A stretch of 64,000 nt of DNA from Prorocentrum cordatum (GCA_963575745.1 CAUYUJ010007280.1:1-64000); one strand, 5' to 3'; shown: positions 40,060-51,197, numbered from the stretch's first letter. The notes: a model not told the origin generated them from the sequence alone. A program made the numbers and translations.

Positions 40060-40375
40060 GGGCTGCTCTCCTGGGGGACTCCCCACGGGCTGCGCCGTGG
40101 ACCGCGTCAGAGATTGCACTCCTTGGTGGAGCCTGCCCGCTGCGGCGCGCGCCGCGAGAGGTCCCCAGCGGCGCCCCAGCGTGCTCCTGGGGACTCCCCG
40201 CGGGCTGCGCCCCACGGGTTGCACCCTGGGTGGAGCCCGCCCACTGCGGCTCGCGCCGTGGGAGGCCCCCAGCGGCGCCCCAGCGTGCTCCTGGGGGCTC
40301 CCCGCGGGCTGCGCCCCACGGACTGCACCCCAGGGTGGAGCCGCCCGCTGCGGCGCGCGCCGCGGGGGAGGGCGC
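40060..40375 (+). repeat. 104-bp tandem repeat, three units
   Basis: CAGCGGCGCCCCAGCGTGCT recurs at 40166 and 40270, and an earlier diverged unit begins near 40062. Very G+C-rich and open in several frames. Confidence 0.85.
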
Positions 40376-40459
40376 CGTGTGAGCCACGGCTCCCGCCCGG
40401 GGGTGCGGAAGCCGGAGACCGCCTGCTGATGGGTTGCGCCGCAGGCGGCGGACGGGGCG

Positions 40460-40742
40460 GGAGGAGGGAGGAGAGAGGGAGGAGGAGGAGGAGGAGGAGA
40501 AGGATGAGGAGGAGGAGGAGGAGGAGGAGGAGGAGGAGGAGGAGTAGGAGAGGAGGAGGAAAGAGGAGGAAAGAGTAGGAGGAGGAGGAGGAGGAGGAGG
40601 AGGAGGAGGAGAGGAGGAAAGAGTAGGAGGAGGAGGAGGAGAGAGGAGGAGGAGGAGGTGGAGAGAGGAGGAGGAGAAAGGAGGAAGGAGGAAAGAGGAG
40701 GATGAGGATGAGGATGAGGATGAGGATGAGGATGAGGATGAG

Positions 40743-40773
<31 letters not shown>

Positions 40774-40790
40774 AGGAGGAGGAGGAGGGC
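40460..40790 (+). repeat. (GAG)n and (GATGAG)n polypurine tract
   Basis: About 330 bp of GAG/GGA, with a clean (GATGAG)8 block at about 40700-40748. Confidence 0.95.
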
Positions 40791-41029
40791 CAGTCCAGAC
40801 AGGCAGGGGCCCTCCCTGGCGTCGCTCGTCGGTTTTTGTCGGGCCTCCCAGAGACTTCTGGTCACCACGGCTGGATCCGCCTCGAAAAACGGGCAGGATG
40901 GACCTCGGGAAGGATCGGGGGGCCGACTTTGAGCGCAACTGGGCCAGGCGCGAGGGGGGTCGTTGCCTCCACCAGCGCTCCTCCGACTTAACACCGCCTG
41001 CTATCGGTTCCGCCGAGGGTTGCACCCTC

Positions 41030-41200
41030 GGCCACCTGGTAACTTAGTGGGCACGCCGTTTTTTTACCGGTTCCGTCGCCGTTTTTTGACCGGTTCCGGC
41101 TCCGGTTCCAGTCCCGGAGCAGTTTTTTTGCCGTTTCCGGTCGCCGTTCTTTTGCCGTTTCCATTTTCGAGGGACATGTTCTGGAAACGGTGAAGAAACG
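41030..41200. repeat. CCGTTTCC / CCGGTTCC short repeats
   Basis: Imperfect 9-12-bp units alternating with T runs. Confidence 0.6.
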
Positions 41201-41639
41201 GCCCTGCTGTTTCCGGGGCCCACAAAGCCTGGTCACAGGTGCGGGCAGTTCAGTGAGTCCAGTCAGTCAGCGGATCCAACCTGCTTCCTGAAGTGCAATA
41301 AGTCGGACCTAGGCCAGAAGAACATCCCTCAAGAACATGAGACCCACCGCCGGCCCAAGAACGCAGAACATCCACGGGCACCCTCGCCAGGATGCACAAG
41401 AACATCCAACAAACACGAAGAACAGTAGGGTACCCTCCCCGAACCGACCTCGATCTTCTACCTCGGTCCGCCTGTATCTGGCTACGTCCCTCCCACCAGA
41501 AAAGCGTCAACTTGGGCCGCCAGCGAAGCCGGCGGCGCCCGAGGCCAAGCCCAGCGGGAGCCACAGACGCGAGGAGATCAGGGGGGGCTTTGGACGTAGA
41601 CTTCGTCGGATCCCTCCATTTCTCCAGATCATCCTCGTC

Positions 41640-41715
41640 TTCCTCCTCCTCCTCCTCCTCCTCCTCCTCCTCCTCCTTCTCCTCCCCCCCATCCTCCTCC
41701 CCATCCTCCTCATAT
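41640..41715 (+). repeat. (CTC)n microsatellite
   Basis: CTC triplets followed by CCCCCATCCTCC units. Confidence 0.9.
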
Positions 41716-41875
41716 CCCCTCCTGCTTGCATTGCTGGAGCAAGGCGGCCTCCCTGCCCAAACACGACGCAGACCTTGACCTCCTCGGCACCCGTCGGCAC
41801 GCAGAAACCAGGCCGCGCCCTCCCAGACGGCCCCAATGCCTGCCTCAGGGTCCTGCCAGGCCCCCCCCTCCCCCT
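41716..41875 (-). other. Weak exon-like island, unassigned
   Basis: The minus strand reads PGFCVPTGAEEVKVCVVFGQ in one frame and GAVWEGAAWFLRADG in another, so the frame cannot be settled. Confidence 0.22.
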
Positions 41876-41881
41876 TTTCTC

Positions 41882-41965
41882 CTCTCCTTCCTCCTCCTTC
41901 TCCTCCTCCTCCTCCTCCTCCTCCTCCTCTCCTCCTCTCTCTGCCAGCCCTCCCCTCCACCCTTC

Positions 41966-42007
<42 letters not shown>

Positions 42008-42058
42008 CGCCTCCTCCTCCTCCTCCTCCTCCTCCTCCTCCTCCTCCTCCTCCTCCCC
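41882..42058 (+). repeat. (CTC)n - (CGT)n - (CTC)n compound microsatellite
   Basis: Two CTC blocks flank a (CGT)n block at about 41970-42005. Confidence 0.95.
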
Positions 42059-42156
42059 GTCCTTCCCCCTCCACACATGCCCGACGAAATGCACAGGCGC
42101 ATGCTCAGCCCCTCCGTCTCGCATCCGCCCCTGATGTCGTGGCCAAGAGGAGACAC

Positions 42157-42234
42157 CCGAGCGCCTTCCAAGAGCCGGCAGAGGTCGGCCGGCCCAAGCA
42201 GGTCGCGGTTGGAGCGGAAGAAGGCGAACAAGGC
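42157..42234 (-). CDS. Exon-like island, helical-repeat protein (RAP/OPR-like)
   Basis: Minus strand, directly after CCCGGCAG: ALFAFFRSNRDLLGPADLC, then RLLEGAR, ending at CGG|GTGTCT. 26 codons, phase 0. L-x-x-F-F-x-x-x-x-D-L-L-x-P-x-D-L-x-x-L-L fits a helical repeat. Element E lies eight bases upstream of the exon on this strand, that is, at the end of the presumed intron. Confidence 0.42.
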
Positions 42235-42242
42235 CTGCCGGG

Positions 42243-42502
42243 CTAGAGGCCTCCTAAATGAGGTCCGCGTAGATGGGGCCGAAGGATCTCGCGGCATCGC
42301 CAATGCATCGCCGATGTGTCGGCGATGCATCAGCGATGTATCGGCGATGCATCGGCGACGTCAGCGATGCAACGACGACGTCGGCGTGGAGAAAATTGGG
42401 CCCCACATCGAGCCGCATCGCCGACGCATCGCCGATGCATCGGCGATGCGGCGCGATCCTCCTCCGACCCCACCTACTCCGACCCCATCTTGGAGGCCTA
42501 GA
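42243..42502 (+). mobile_element. Element E, copy 2
   Basis: CTAGAGGCCTCCTAAATGAG at the left, and the inverse (ATCTTGGAGGCCTAG) at the right. The interior has many CGATGCATCGGC palindromes, with a central GGCGTGGAGA shared with copy 1. Confidence 0.75.
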
Positions 42503-43074
42503 CGGGGCCTCCTCTCGCCGTGGAGCCCTGTCGGGCCATTTCTGGCCGTGCTCGGCATCTGGGCGCCCTCCCTGGGCCCCATGGGGCCCTTGAGCAGGAG
42601 CCGCTCGGGCTGAGAGCCCTGCCCTCGGGGAGGTGGTCTCTATATAGACCTCTTGGGCCCGTGTGAAGCCGATGACGCCGCGGGGGGTCTGGGACCGTCC
42701 ACCTGTGCCCGCCGGCAGGGAAGCAGAAGGCGTTGGAAGCAGAGATTGGGCTCACGAGGAGGGCAGAGGGAAGACCGCTCGAGCCTTCGAAGCGGGAAGG
42801 CGGCCGAAGCAGATTGGGACCCGGGGGTCCACCAGTGCCTAGTTTGAACGACCGACGTGTGCTGTTCCTGGCCTGGCCCATCCTGGCCCATCCTGGACCA
42901 CGGAGCGGTCGAGGCGCGCTCTGTGGTCCTGTAAGGGGGGGACTTGTAGTGACCGATCTCCCCCTGCAGCTGGGAGTGGCCCGGGCAGGGGCGGTGTGGA
43001 GGGACAACTGGCATCTCCCTACTTCCCCTCGACACAGTGTATGGTTTTCCAGTGCAGTCAACCAGTATAATAGG
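42503..43074. other. Unassigned spacer
   Basis: The minus strand is open from 43361 to 42498 with Pro/Ser/Arg-rich text. No motif or codon bias supports a gene. Confidence 0.35.
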
Positions 43075-43206
43075 GATGCGCGGTAAGGATGCAAGGGCCT
43101 TGGAGGGCGAGGCTGACGTATTTTCGAGCGAGGCAATAAAGATGCGCGGTAAGGATGCAATGGCCTTGGAGGGCGATGCTGACGTTTTTCGAGCGAGGTC
43201 GGCCAG
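43075..43206 (+). repeat. 66-bp tandem repeat, two units
   Basis: GATGCGCGGTAAGGATGCAA starts units at 43075 and 43141. The length is a multiple of three, so frames repeat in phase. Confidence 0.85.
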
Positions 43207-44029
43207 CGAAAAAGACGCGAAGGATGGGCCGAATGGGGCAAGGATGCACGGGTAGCATTGCAACATTGTTTTTGTTTACTATGCGGGTTGACTGCAATCC
43301 CGTGTCGCTGATGTGTACTGGTAGTATCGCTCTTTCTTCCTCTGAGCTGGAAGATTGACAACCTTCGGAACGGCTGTACATGCGATGATAAACACGATCA
43401 TGGCTACGATATTACAGCAGTGACATGGGTTGGAAGAGCGCATGAGAGCAGAAGTAAGTGACCTGGTGGGGTGAGTTCAGAGAGGTAAAGGTGGGCATGC
43501 AAGCCCAAGGAAGTCAACTTCAATCGCGAACCGACAGATGCGCCCCTCGATGATCCTCAGAGCGTGTGTTAGCCCCAGCGTGCGTGTTGTCCATCGAGGC
43601 CCCTCCTATACGACGCAGGCGATGTAGATGTAATGCTCGGCTGGTTGGGCTGAAGGGGGGCAACAAAAGCATTGGGCTGACACGCGTCCTGAGGATCCTC
43701 GAACCCCTGCCGTTCCCCTCCTCATCCGAAGGGTGGCTTTTCAACGATATCCGCTGGCCCCCTTGGCGCTGGGCCACCAGGCTGCGAGGCTCGGGCTCCT
43801 GCCCTCTGTTTCCAGTTTCCAGTTTCCAGTTCCTGATGTCATACAGTCGGGGCGTTGACCTAAGGAACCCTAAATAAGGAACGAGGCCCCTATTTTCCAT
43901 AAGTTGAACTTCGATTTCCGATCGAAAACCAAAGGGAAATCCAAGGCAAGCTGCGAGACAATTAATGAACACGGAGCACCTCCCCAACGAAAAGGGTTCC
44001 TTCTTCAGGGCCCCGACTGTATGCTTGTG
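43207..44029. other. Unassigned, open minus-strand frame
   Basis: A 222-codon minus-strand frame (43520-44188) is not low-complexity, but the plus strand is also open at 43566-43877. No domain is recognised in either. Confidence 0.25.
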
Positions 44030-44270
44030 AGCTTTTTTGTATTCGACGTTTCGTCGCCGGGCGGACAGGAGGGCAAAAGGGGGAGGGTGTCTGGCTCCGG
44101 ACCTCTGCTCAGTGCGACTATCTGCGGCAGTGCGTCCTATGGGGGGGAGCCTCCACCTGCCTGAAACAGGCGCCAACAAAACAGCCAAGATCTACCCCAT
44201 AGGGGGAGGGGGTGCGAGGGCCTGCGCCGATCGGCGAAAGAGTGACTAAAAAAGGGATCACCTTCCAGAT
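44030..44270 (+). repeat. Dispersed repeat pair with 56940-57157
   Basis: Shares CAGTGCGTCCTATGGGGG, a CAGCCAAGATCTA stretch, GGTGCGAGGGCC and CGCCGATCGGC with the second site, over about 200 bp, with indels. No inverted ends were found. Confidence 0.75.
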
Positions 44271-44330
44271 GCAAGCTCTTACTGCCCGCGCCAGGGGGGG
44301 GGGGCCTAGATTCAATCGCGAATTTCTCTT

Positions 44331-44612
44331 GGTTCGCGCTCCCAAGGCCCGAATCCTCCGTAGCTATCGCCAGGTTCGCGCTCCCGAGGCCGGGATATGT
44401 CGCAAAGTGCCCAGGTTCGCGCTCCCGAAGCCAATACCCCTTGTCAATCACGAAGGACTCGCGCTCCCGAAGCCAAGATCCCTCGAACCTTGCGCTAGAT
44501 TCGCGCTCCAATAAACCAGAGCTCCTTGCAACGCCACCTTCGCGCACCCGAGGCCAGAATGCCGCGCACATTTCGCCAGATTCACGCACCGCAGGCAAGA
44601 ATCCATTGTACA
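44331..44612 (+). repeat. 41-bp tandem repeat, seven units
   Basis: GGTTCGCGCTCCCGAGGCC-like starts at 44331, 44372, 44413, 44454, 44496, 44537 and 44578, with a variable second half. Confidence 0.88.
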
Positions 44613-45025
44613 TGTCGACGGATTTGAGAGGCCACGACTCAAGGCAATTCAACCATATTCGCGTTCAACAACAACTCCACCATCTCAAGGTACCTACTGA
44701 ATGCCAGTCGCCCTCTCATAAAGTTCCCACAAGCTTCTAAAACAGCGCCAACACGTCCCAGCATAACTCCGACACCTCCCATTATGATGGAGAGGGGGTC
44801 GGCAGCAGAGGGTCGCCTTTACGAATAACTGAAACTGATTGGCACAAAGTGGCTGCGGACCTCGGTGACCCCTACTTGTGCGCAGACGCAGGCACAGCAA
44901 AGGCAAAAGGGACGAATCACGCATCACTGTACATATACCTGCTGAACAATGCGGCTACACAGGTTCTACATAACGTTGCATTTCTAGTGATCGCATCGTC
45001 GGATTCGAAACCTGGAAGGCGACAA
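44613..45025. other. Unassigned unique sequence
   Basis: Neutral composition, no features. Confidence 0.4.
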
Positions 45026-45165
45026 TGCCTCCCGTTGCCTTTCGTTGCCTCCCGTTGCCTTACGTTGCCTCCCGTTGCCTCCCGCTGCCTCCTATTGCCT
45101 CCCGTTGCCTCCTATTGCTTCCCGTTGCCTCCTGTTGACTCCCGTATCTCCCGTGGCCTCCCATT
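45026..45165 (+). repeat. 10-bp minisatellite, CCTCCCGTTG
   Basis: About 13 units of CCTCCCGTTG / CCTCCTATTG. Confidence 0.9.
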
Positions 45166-45944
45166 GCCTTTCCTATTCCCATGCCTGTCCCTACCTCGAT
45201 CCCCCCATTGGCTTTCCGTCGTGGCCCCTATCGTACTTGTGGGAAGCTGGGATGCTTCCTGCCGAAATGGTGCAATGTGTACTGCTCTCATCCAGCAAAG
45301 AGGGGCACATGCTTGTCAGACCAGCTGATACCCTTCAGGTCAACACAAGCATTGGGTGACGACCACCTGGGTGTGCGTTCCCGAGCTCCGCAAGTGTCAT
45401 GGCAATCAAAACTGAGCTGCGCAAAAGCGGCGCAAGGGGGATGAGTTCTCGCGGGCACAAGGCAGGCTTGCTACAACGCCCAAGCGACTCCACCCTAGGA
45501 CACCACGCATCACTGGCGATGCGTCCGCCAAAACAAAAGTTTCCAGCGCTCGGGCGCGGTGGGCCACACATGCTCTCGCTGCAATCACAGGTACCCATCG
45601 GTGGACGAAGTGGGTGCGTAGAAACCTGAATTAGGAAGGCATTTGCAGTAGATTGGGCTTCCGCCCGACCCCTGACGAGGAGGGAACAGGACACACCTCT
45701 CGTTTCTTGAAGTAGCAAGGCGACTAGACTAGTTTGGGCTCTGGGGAATCAAGCAAGCTAAGGATGTTCAACGACCGATGGGTGTGTATGTACATAGATC
45801 CAGAAAGACGGAACCGCCGAGACTGGCACTGCGGCTACTCCTGCCGCCTGCTAATGCCTGTTGCTGCTGTTGCGGTTGTTGGTGCTCTCCAGATTGCTTT
45901 TTTTTCATAGTCGCAGCATACAGAAGTGACAGCGTTGGAGGGGG
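45166..45944. other. Unassigned unique sequence
   Basis: Neutral composition, short frames only. Nothing supported. Confidence 0.4.
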
Positions 45945-46130
45945 GGAGAGAAAGAGAGAGAGAGGGAGAGAAAGAGAGAAAGAGAAAGAGCGAGCGAAAG
46001 ACAGAGACAGACAGCGAGGGAGGGATACAGACCATCCCAACGGACATACCAATCATGAAGGGAAGAGAGAGGCAGAGAGAGAGAGAGAGACAACGAGAAA
46101 CAAAGGGAGAGAGAGAGAGAGAAACATAGA
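45945..46130 (+). repeat. (GA)n microsatellite
   Basis: Interrupted GAGA and GAAAGAGA units with a CATACCAATCATGAAGG break. Confidence 0.9.
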
Positions 46131-46520
46131 ACGAGAGAGTGTGACATCACCACATCCTAACCATGCTACAACCATAGCGTGAACGCTATTAGTATCAGAT
46201 TACATCATCCATGTGAAAGGAGCGGAGGAGCATGGATCCAGCCTCCGGGTGCTTGCATCTGCGGATCTCCTCTTTGAACCTTGGCGGTGTCAACCAGGCT
46301 ACCAAGGAAAAAACATGATATGCTCACACGATCTTGGCTTGAAACGCCTTCTGAATGCCAGCATAAGATATGCACTCGCCACCTTCTAATCATCTTCATG
46401 CTCAGTGTCAAAGCCATGCATCACCACAATCAGGTTCGCTAGCATCGCAATGCTGCCATCCACGTTACTGCAAATGCGTCATCGCCCCCTCCTCGCGATC
46501 CGTATTTGCGTCCACCCCAT
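46131..46520. other. Unassigned unique sequence
   Basis: No features. Confidence 0.4.
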
Positions 46521-46524
46521 ACCC

Positions 46525-46800
46525 TCCCCCCCCCCTCGCCGTCATCGTCGCCGTCATCGTCGCCGTCATCGTCGTCCTCCTCCACCAGTCAGGAAATCCT
46601 CGCACCACTTCTTCCCCCGTCGTCCCTCCCCTCTCCTCCCCCCCCTTCTCCCCTCCTCCCCTCTCCTCCCCCATCCCCCTCTCCCCTCGTTTTGCCGCCT
46701 TCTCCCCTCCTCCGCTTCCCTCCCCCATCTCCCTCCCATTCCCTCGCCCCCTTTCCTCCCCCTCTTCCCCCTCGTCGTCGTATCCTCAGGAAACGCGCCC
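46525..46800 (+). repeat. (CGTCAT)n and TCCC pyrimidine-rich tract
   Basis: CGTCATCGTCGC units (46540-46580), then CCTCCC-type sequence. Confidence 0.85.
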
Positions 46801-46929
46801 TCGCCCATGACTTCTGCGCACCTTATTCAAGAACCTCGCCCTCGCCACTCAACTCTGGCACCCGGGACGTCCATGCAATTCACCCGGGAATCGAGCTCTC
46901 GCCTAAGACTTCCATGCGATTGTTCAAGC

Positions 46930-48335
46930 ATCGCGCTGGGCGATGTACTGTGCCGCCCGCCCGAGCCGACCGCCAAGGCCCGCCCGCCCGACCCGCTCGG
47001 CAGAGACGCCCCCAAGCCCGTCCGTCCAGCTCCACCCGTTCGCTTGCCTGGAAGCCCGCCCGTCAGCGCATTCATGCACCACCCGGCCGGCCGCTCGCTG
47101 GGGTGCGCCCGCTCGTCTCGTCCGTCAGGGTTCGCCCGCCCGACCCGCTTGCCTTAGCCTTCCTCCCTGCGGATTGGGGACTCGAGTTCCCGTATGGAAC
47201 TTCCACGCAAGCAGCCCGCGAAATGCGCCCTCGCCTGGGACTTCCTGACGCCGTCTCGACGCTCAGGATGAAGGGGCCCAGGGACACACGAGCGTACAGA
47301 CACTAATCCCAGGATTCCCCAGCTGCTTCCATAGCCTCTGCAGGCTCGTCTTCCCCTCCGCCTCCGATTGTCTGCCGTGCTCTCTTGGGATTCTCGACGA
47401 TGACTTGTGCTTGCGTGACCGCCCAACCCGCACGTGGTCCGCCCGCCCGGCATGCCCTTGCGGGCGGCCTGCCCGACCCGCCCGTGAAGGTCGACACGCT
47501 CGCTCGCTTGGCCCGCCCGCCTGCCCGCCCGACCCGCCCGCTCGGGCGCGCCTGCTCGGGGCCTCCTTCGCGCGAGGACGCGCCCGTGCATCAAAGCACG
47601 GGCCCGGCGGCGGGGCCGAAACCAGCTTCAGGTCGGGCATGTCCTCCCACAGGCGGATGTTGAACGAATCGTTCAGCATCGCCCCAAATGCGGGAAAACA
47701 GGCAAACAGAATCCAAACGTCGCCCCCAGACTACCCTTTCATCATTTTCGAAAGTACTCCTCCTGTGGAGGGACAGGCCCGACTTCAAACCAGCTGCACG
47801 CAGCAGATTTCGTAGCCCACCCTTTCCCTGTCCCACCCTTGTCGTCCGGCCCGCACGGCCCGCCCGTTCGGGCCCACTCGCCCCACCCGCGCGTCGAGGC
47901 TCGCCCGCCCAGGGCCCGCCCGACCCGCCGAAGCCTTCGTCCGCCCCTCCCATCGCTCGGAAGCCCGCCCGACCCGCCCGCCCCGGCCCACCCGCCAGAC
48001 CCGCCCGGTCGCCCCACCCGCGCGCCAAGGCTTGCCAGGCCTCGCCTGGATCGCATCGTGAAATCGGATCTGGCTGCGCGCTGGCCAATGCCGCCGGATC
48101 GGGCCGAATCGAATCGAATCGGAATCGCAGCCACAACCAGCGAATCGAATCACATCGGATCGGGTCGCAGGCGCCCCTGCAACCTGCCGGCCCAGAGGCC
48201 CCCCCGCCCGAGGCGCCGAAGCCTTTTTTTGGCCCGCCTCTTCCCATGGCTTTCGGGAGGCCCGCGGCGCTTCAGCGCCCCGCGCGTGAGTTTCCGCCCT
48301 TCAGGGCCCGCCCGCGCCCGTCGGGGTCCACCCGC
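46930..48335 (+). repeat. CCGCCCGACC-type G+C-rich repeat region
   Basis: Clusters of CCCGCCCGACCCGC units at 46930-47155, 47440-47560, 47840-48045 and 48180-48330, interrupted by unique stretches and element F. Pro/Ala/Arg-rich frames on the plus strand are composition artefacts. Confidence 0.75.
47631..47784 (+). mobile_element. Element F, copy 2
   Basis: GGTCGGGCATGTCCTCCCAC at the left, CTCCTGTGGAGGGACAGGCC then CGAC at the right. TTCA occurs directly outside both ends and may be a target duplication. Confidence 0.78.
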
Positions 48336-48600
48336 CCGATCCAACAAGAAGGCGCTGCAGCTAGCGGTGCTCTTCTCAATTCGACTCCTGTTTGGGCGTC
48401 CAGCAGTCGAGCTGGAGATCGACTACGGAATCGGCCACAGGACCGGCTTGCTCGTCGAATCTACAGGCGCGCATCAGGTTCGTATATCTACGAGCAGTCC
48501 ACACGTCTGTCGTGGATTCGACGGATAGCTCAAGTTTGAAATTCATCAAGTATGTACGCAACCCGAATCATCAGGACGCGCGCTGAGGATGCACGGGGCC
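48336..48600. other. Unique stretch, open on both strands
   Basis: The plus strand reads LAVLFSIRLLFGRPAVELEI and the minus strand reads NFKLELSVESTTDVWTARRY. Both look mixed, so no call is made. Confidence 0.25.
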
Positions 48601-48839
48601 TTGGATGCTGATAATCATGATGATGACGATGATGATGGTGATGCTGATGCTGATGATTGTGATGCTGATGGTGCCGACGATAGTGATCCTGATGATGATG
48701 CTCATAATGCTGCTGTGGATGATGATGCTTCTGCGGATGATGCTGATGCTGATGCTGATGCTGCTGAAGTTGATAATAATGATGACGATGCCTATGATGA
48801 TGACGATGACGATGATGACGATGATGATGCTGCGTCTAC

Positions 48840-48880
<41 letters not shown>

Positions 48881-48960
48881 ATGCTGATGCTGGTGATGAT
48901 GAGGAGGAGGATGCTGCTGCTGATGGTGCTGCTGCTGATGAGGGTACCGACGACTATGAG
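48601..48960 (+). repeat. (GAT/GCT)n microsatellite
   Basis: GATGAT and GATGCT triplets. The plus-strand frame is Asp/Ala-rich and the minus-strand frame Ile/Ser-rich; both are artefacts. Confidence 0.92.
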
Positions 48961-49130
48961 GACAACGACGACGATGCCGACGACGAGGACGACAAGGCCG
49001 ACGAGGAACTTCCCAGCTTCACCCTCGCCGTCGGCGTCCTCGTCGTCGTCCTCGTCGTTCTTATCGTCTTCGTCGTCGTCCTCGTCGTCGGCATCTGTCC
49101 CGCCGCCGTCGCCGCCGTCGTCGCCTCCTC
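48961..49130 (+). repeat. (GAC)n then (GTC)n microsatellite
   Basis: GAC/GACGAC units pass into CGTCGTC units. Confidence 0.9.
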
Positions 49131-49169
49131 CCCCCCCCCGCGAGGGCCCGCCCGCCCGACCCACGGGAC

Positions 49170-49254
49170 CCGACGAGTCCGCCGATACGGCCGCCAGGTA
49201 GGCCTCAGAACCCCCTCCGAGCCACCGACATAAGGCCGCATAGTGGCCGCCACG
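49170..49254 (-). CDS. Exon-like island, unknown protein
   Basis: Minus strand, after a (CTC)n tract and GGCGGCCCAG: RGGHYAALCRWLGGGSEAYL, then AAVSADSS, ending at TCGG|GTCCCG. Acceptor context is good. The pattern is weaker than in the RAP-like set. Confidence 0.33.
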
Positions 49255-49288
49255 CTGGGCCGCCAATCAGGCGGACCATGCCGCCGAT

Positions 49289-49722
49289 GAGGCCCCCGGG
49301 CCCGATAGTGGAGGAGGCCGAAGAGGAGGAGGAGGAGGAGGAGGAGGAGGAGGAGGAGGAGCAGGAGGAGGAGCAGGAGGAGGAGCAGGAGGAGGAAGAA
49401 AGGGGCGACATGGGCCCCCGGGCCCGATAGTGGAGGAGGCCGAAGAGGAGGAGGAGGAGGAGGAGGAGGAGGAGGAGGAAAAGGAGGAGGAAAAGGAGGA
49501 GGAGCAGGAGGAGGAGGAGGATAAGGAGGAGGTCAAGGAGGGAGGAGGAGGAGGAGGAGGGAGGAGGAGGAGGAGGAGGAGGAGGAGGAGGAGGAGGTCA
49601 AGGAGGAGGGGAGGAGGAGGAGGAGAGGAGGAGGAGGTCAAGGAGGGAGGAGGAGGAGGAGGAGGAGAAGAGGAGGAGGAGGAGGAGAGGAAGGAGGAGG
49701 AGAGAAGAGGAACCCCCCATCG
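49289..49722 (+). repeat. (GAG)n tract with 122-bp higher-order unit
   Basis: GGCCCCCGGGCCCGATAGTG begins two units 122 bp apart (CCCGATAGTG at 49301 and 49423), each followed by GAG triplets; GAG/GGA then continues to 49722. Confidence 0.92.
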
Positions 49723-50085
49723 CCGCTCTCCAGAGGCGCCGCCGCAGCCGCGCCGCCCGCGGCACGCCGCCGGCGCGCCCGCGCGCGCGCCGCAGTGCAC
49801 TGGCCGCGCGGGCGCGCCGCCGCGCAGCATGGCCGCCGCGCGGGGCCCCGGGCGCCGCCGCGCGGCATCGCGGCGGCCGCCGCCCGAGGCCGCCCGAGGC
49901 CGCGCCGCCCCCGCCGCGGCAGGCGGCCTGGCTGGGCGCGGCGGCGGCGGCCAGCAGTGGCGCCGAGGCCCAGCGGCGCCGGCGACGCTGGCGCCGGAGG
50001 CGGCGGCGGCGGCGACGCCGAGGCCCGACGGCGCCGGCGAAGGCGGGCGGCGGACGGACGGCGACGCCGACGGCGGCTAAACCAC
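49723..50085 (+). other. Extremely G+C-rich segment with Ala/Arg-rich frame
   Basis: GCCGCC and CGCGCG-rich sequence. A plus-strand frame from the ATG at 49830 gives an Ala/Arg/Pro/Gly text up to a TAA near 50078. No motif. It may simply be composition. Confidence 0.3.
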
Positions 50086-50404
50086 GGCGACACGGCGGCG
50101 ATGACGGTGGCGACAGCGACAGCGACGACCACGGCCGGGACGTCGAAGGGGGGACGCGGGCCACGCCCCTGGCGCAGAACGCCGACCGCAGCAACGTCCG
50201 CGCCCCTGCAGGGAGCCTGGGGGGAAGAGAGGAAGGAAGGGGGGGGCTTGGGGCGGAGCTGGCTTTCGAGAGGAGCGGGGAGCTGGGATGAGGGGAGGAG
50301 GGGGGCAGACGAGGAGGGGAGCTGGGAGGAGGGATTGGAGCTGGCGACGGCTTCAGTCACAACGACGAGGGTTGGCTGGGCTTCGGGAGGGAAACTGCGC
50401 GCCC

Positions 50405-50525
50405 CCGGGGCGCCTCGCCCCGCGCGCCAGCTGGGCCCGCCGAGGCTTTCGGCGCCTGGTGGGTGCCCGTGGGCACGCCCCGTGCGCTGGCTGGGTCCGC
50501 CGAGGCCTCGCCCGGTGGGCGCGCT
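50405..50525 (+). repeat. 65-bp tandem duplication
   Basis: GCTGGGCCCGCCGAGGC and GCTGGGTCCGCCGAGGC begin two units, each with a TGGGTGC- or GGGCGC-type end. Confidence 0.7.
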
Positions 50526-51197
50526 CTTCTGGTCCGCTGCATGGTTCTCTTGTCAGAAGAGAACGGAGGCGAAGCCACCACGAGGATCAAATCGAGCGGG
50601 GAGACATTGAGAATCTCTGGGGTGCGTTGGAGGGTGTCTCGGGCGCCACGGCCTTCTCAGAGCGCTCCGGAACGCTCTGGGAGTCTGGAAGGGAATTCTC
50701 GTCGTCGATCCCAGCCCCGTCCGAATAGTGATTTCTACCACGATGCCCCCCCCGACTTATCCGTCTCCCTTGGTGCACTGCCAATTGTATATGATTATTC
50801 CTCGATGCTCATGTTCCATGTGAGCGTATACCATCCCAGACAGAACGGGCATCGCCCCCCTCACCCCTGTCAAATAACACTATGCGCGCGCACTCTCTTT
50901 ATCGCAAAACTTTTAAAACCTGCACAAAGTGCGCACTCGCGGGCACATGTCTCAATCTTGCCCAGAGCCCGCAGTCTCAGCACATCACGCGGTGCATCCG
51001 CGTTGATCCAGCATGCGCCCAGTGCGCGAATCCGTCTCAAAAGAAACCATCCGGACAACACGCGCGTTGCGCCACGCAAAGGTGTCGAAATCATTACAAA
51101 ACCACCCGTGTTCGAAACATTTCACAAGAGAGCTCTCCAACAACGTATGGAAACATGTTTTTTCGACACTGAGCTTTCCAGTCCTATTGGGTAAGGG
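50463..51197 (+). other. 243-codon open frame, unassigned
   Basis: The frame crosses from G+C-rich into neutral sequence without a stop and is not low-complexity in its second half (LPIVYDYSSMLMFHVSVYHP, PPVFETFHKRALQQRMETCF). No family is recognised, and no start or splice evidence was found. Part of it (CCCTGTCAAATAACACTATG) resembles the duplicated unit at 53.4-55.2 kb, so it may be repeat-derived. Confidence 0.28.

Noticed and set aside
43520-44188. 222-codon minus-strand frame as a gene
   Set aside because: Not low-complexity, but the plus strand is equally open, part lies in a dispersed repeat and no domain is visible.
48571-49266. 231-codon minus-strand frame with Ile-rich, membrane-like end
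   Set aside because: The hydrophobic part is the ATC-type microsatellite. Only the first part (49170-49254) is kept, as an exon-like island.
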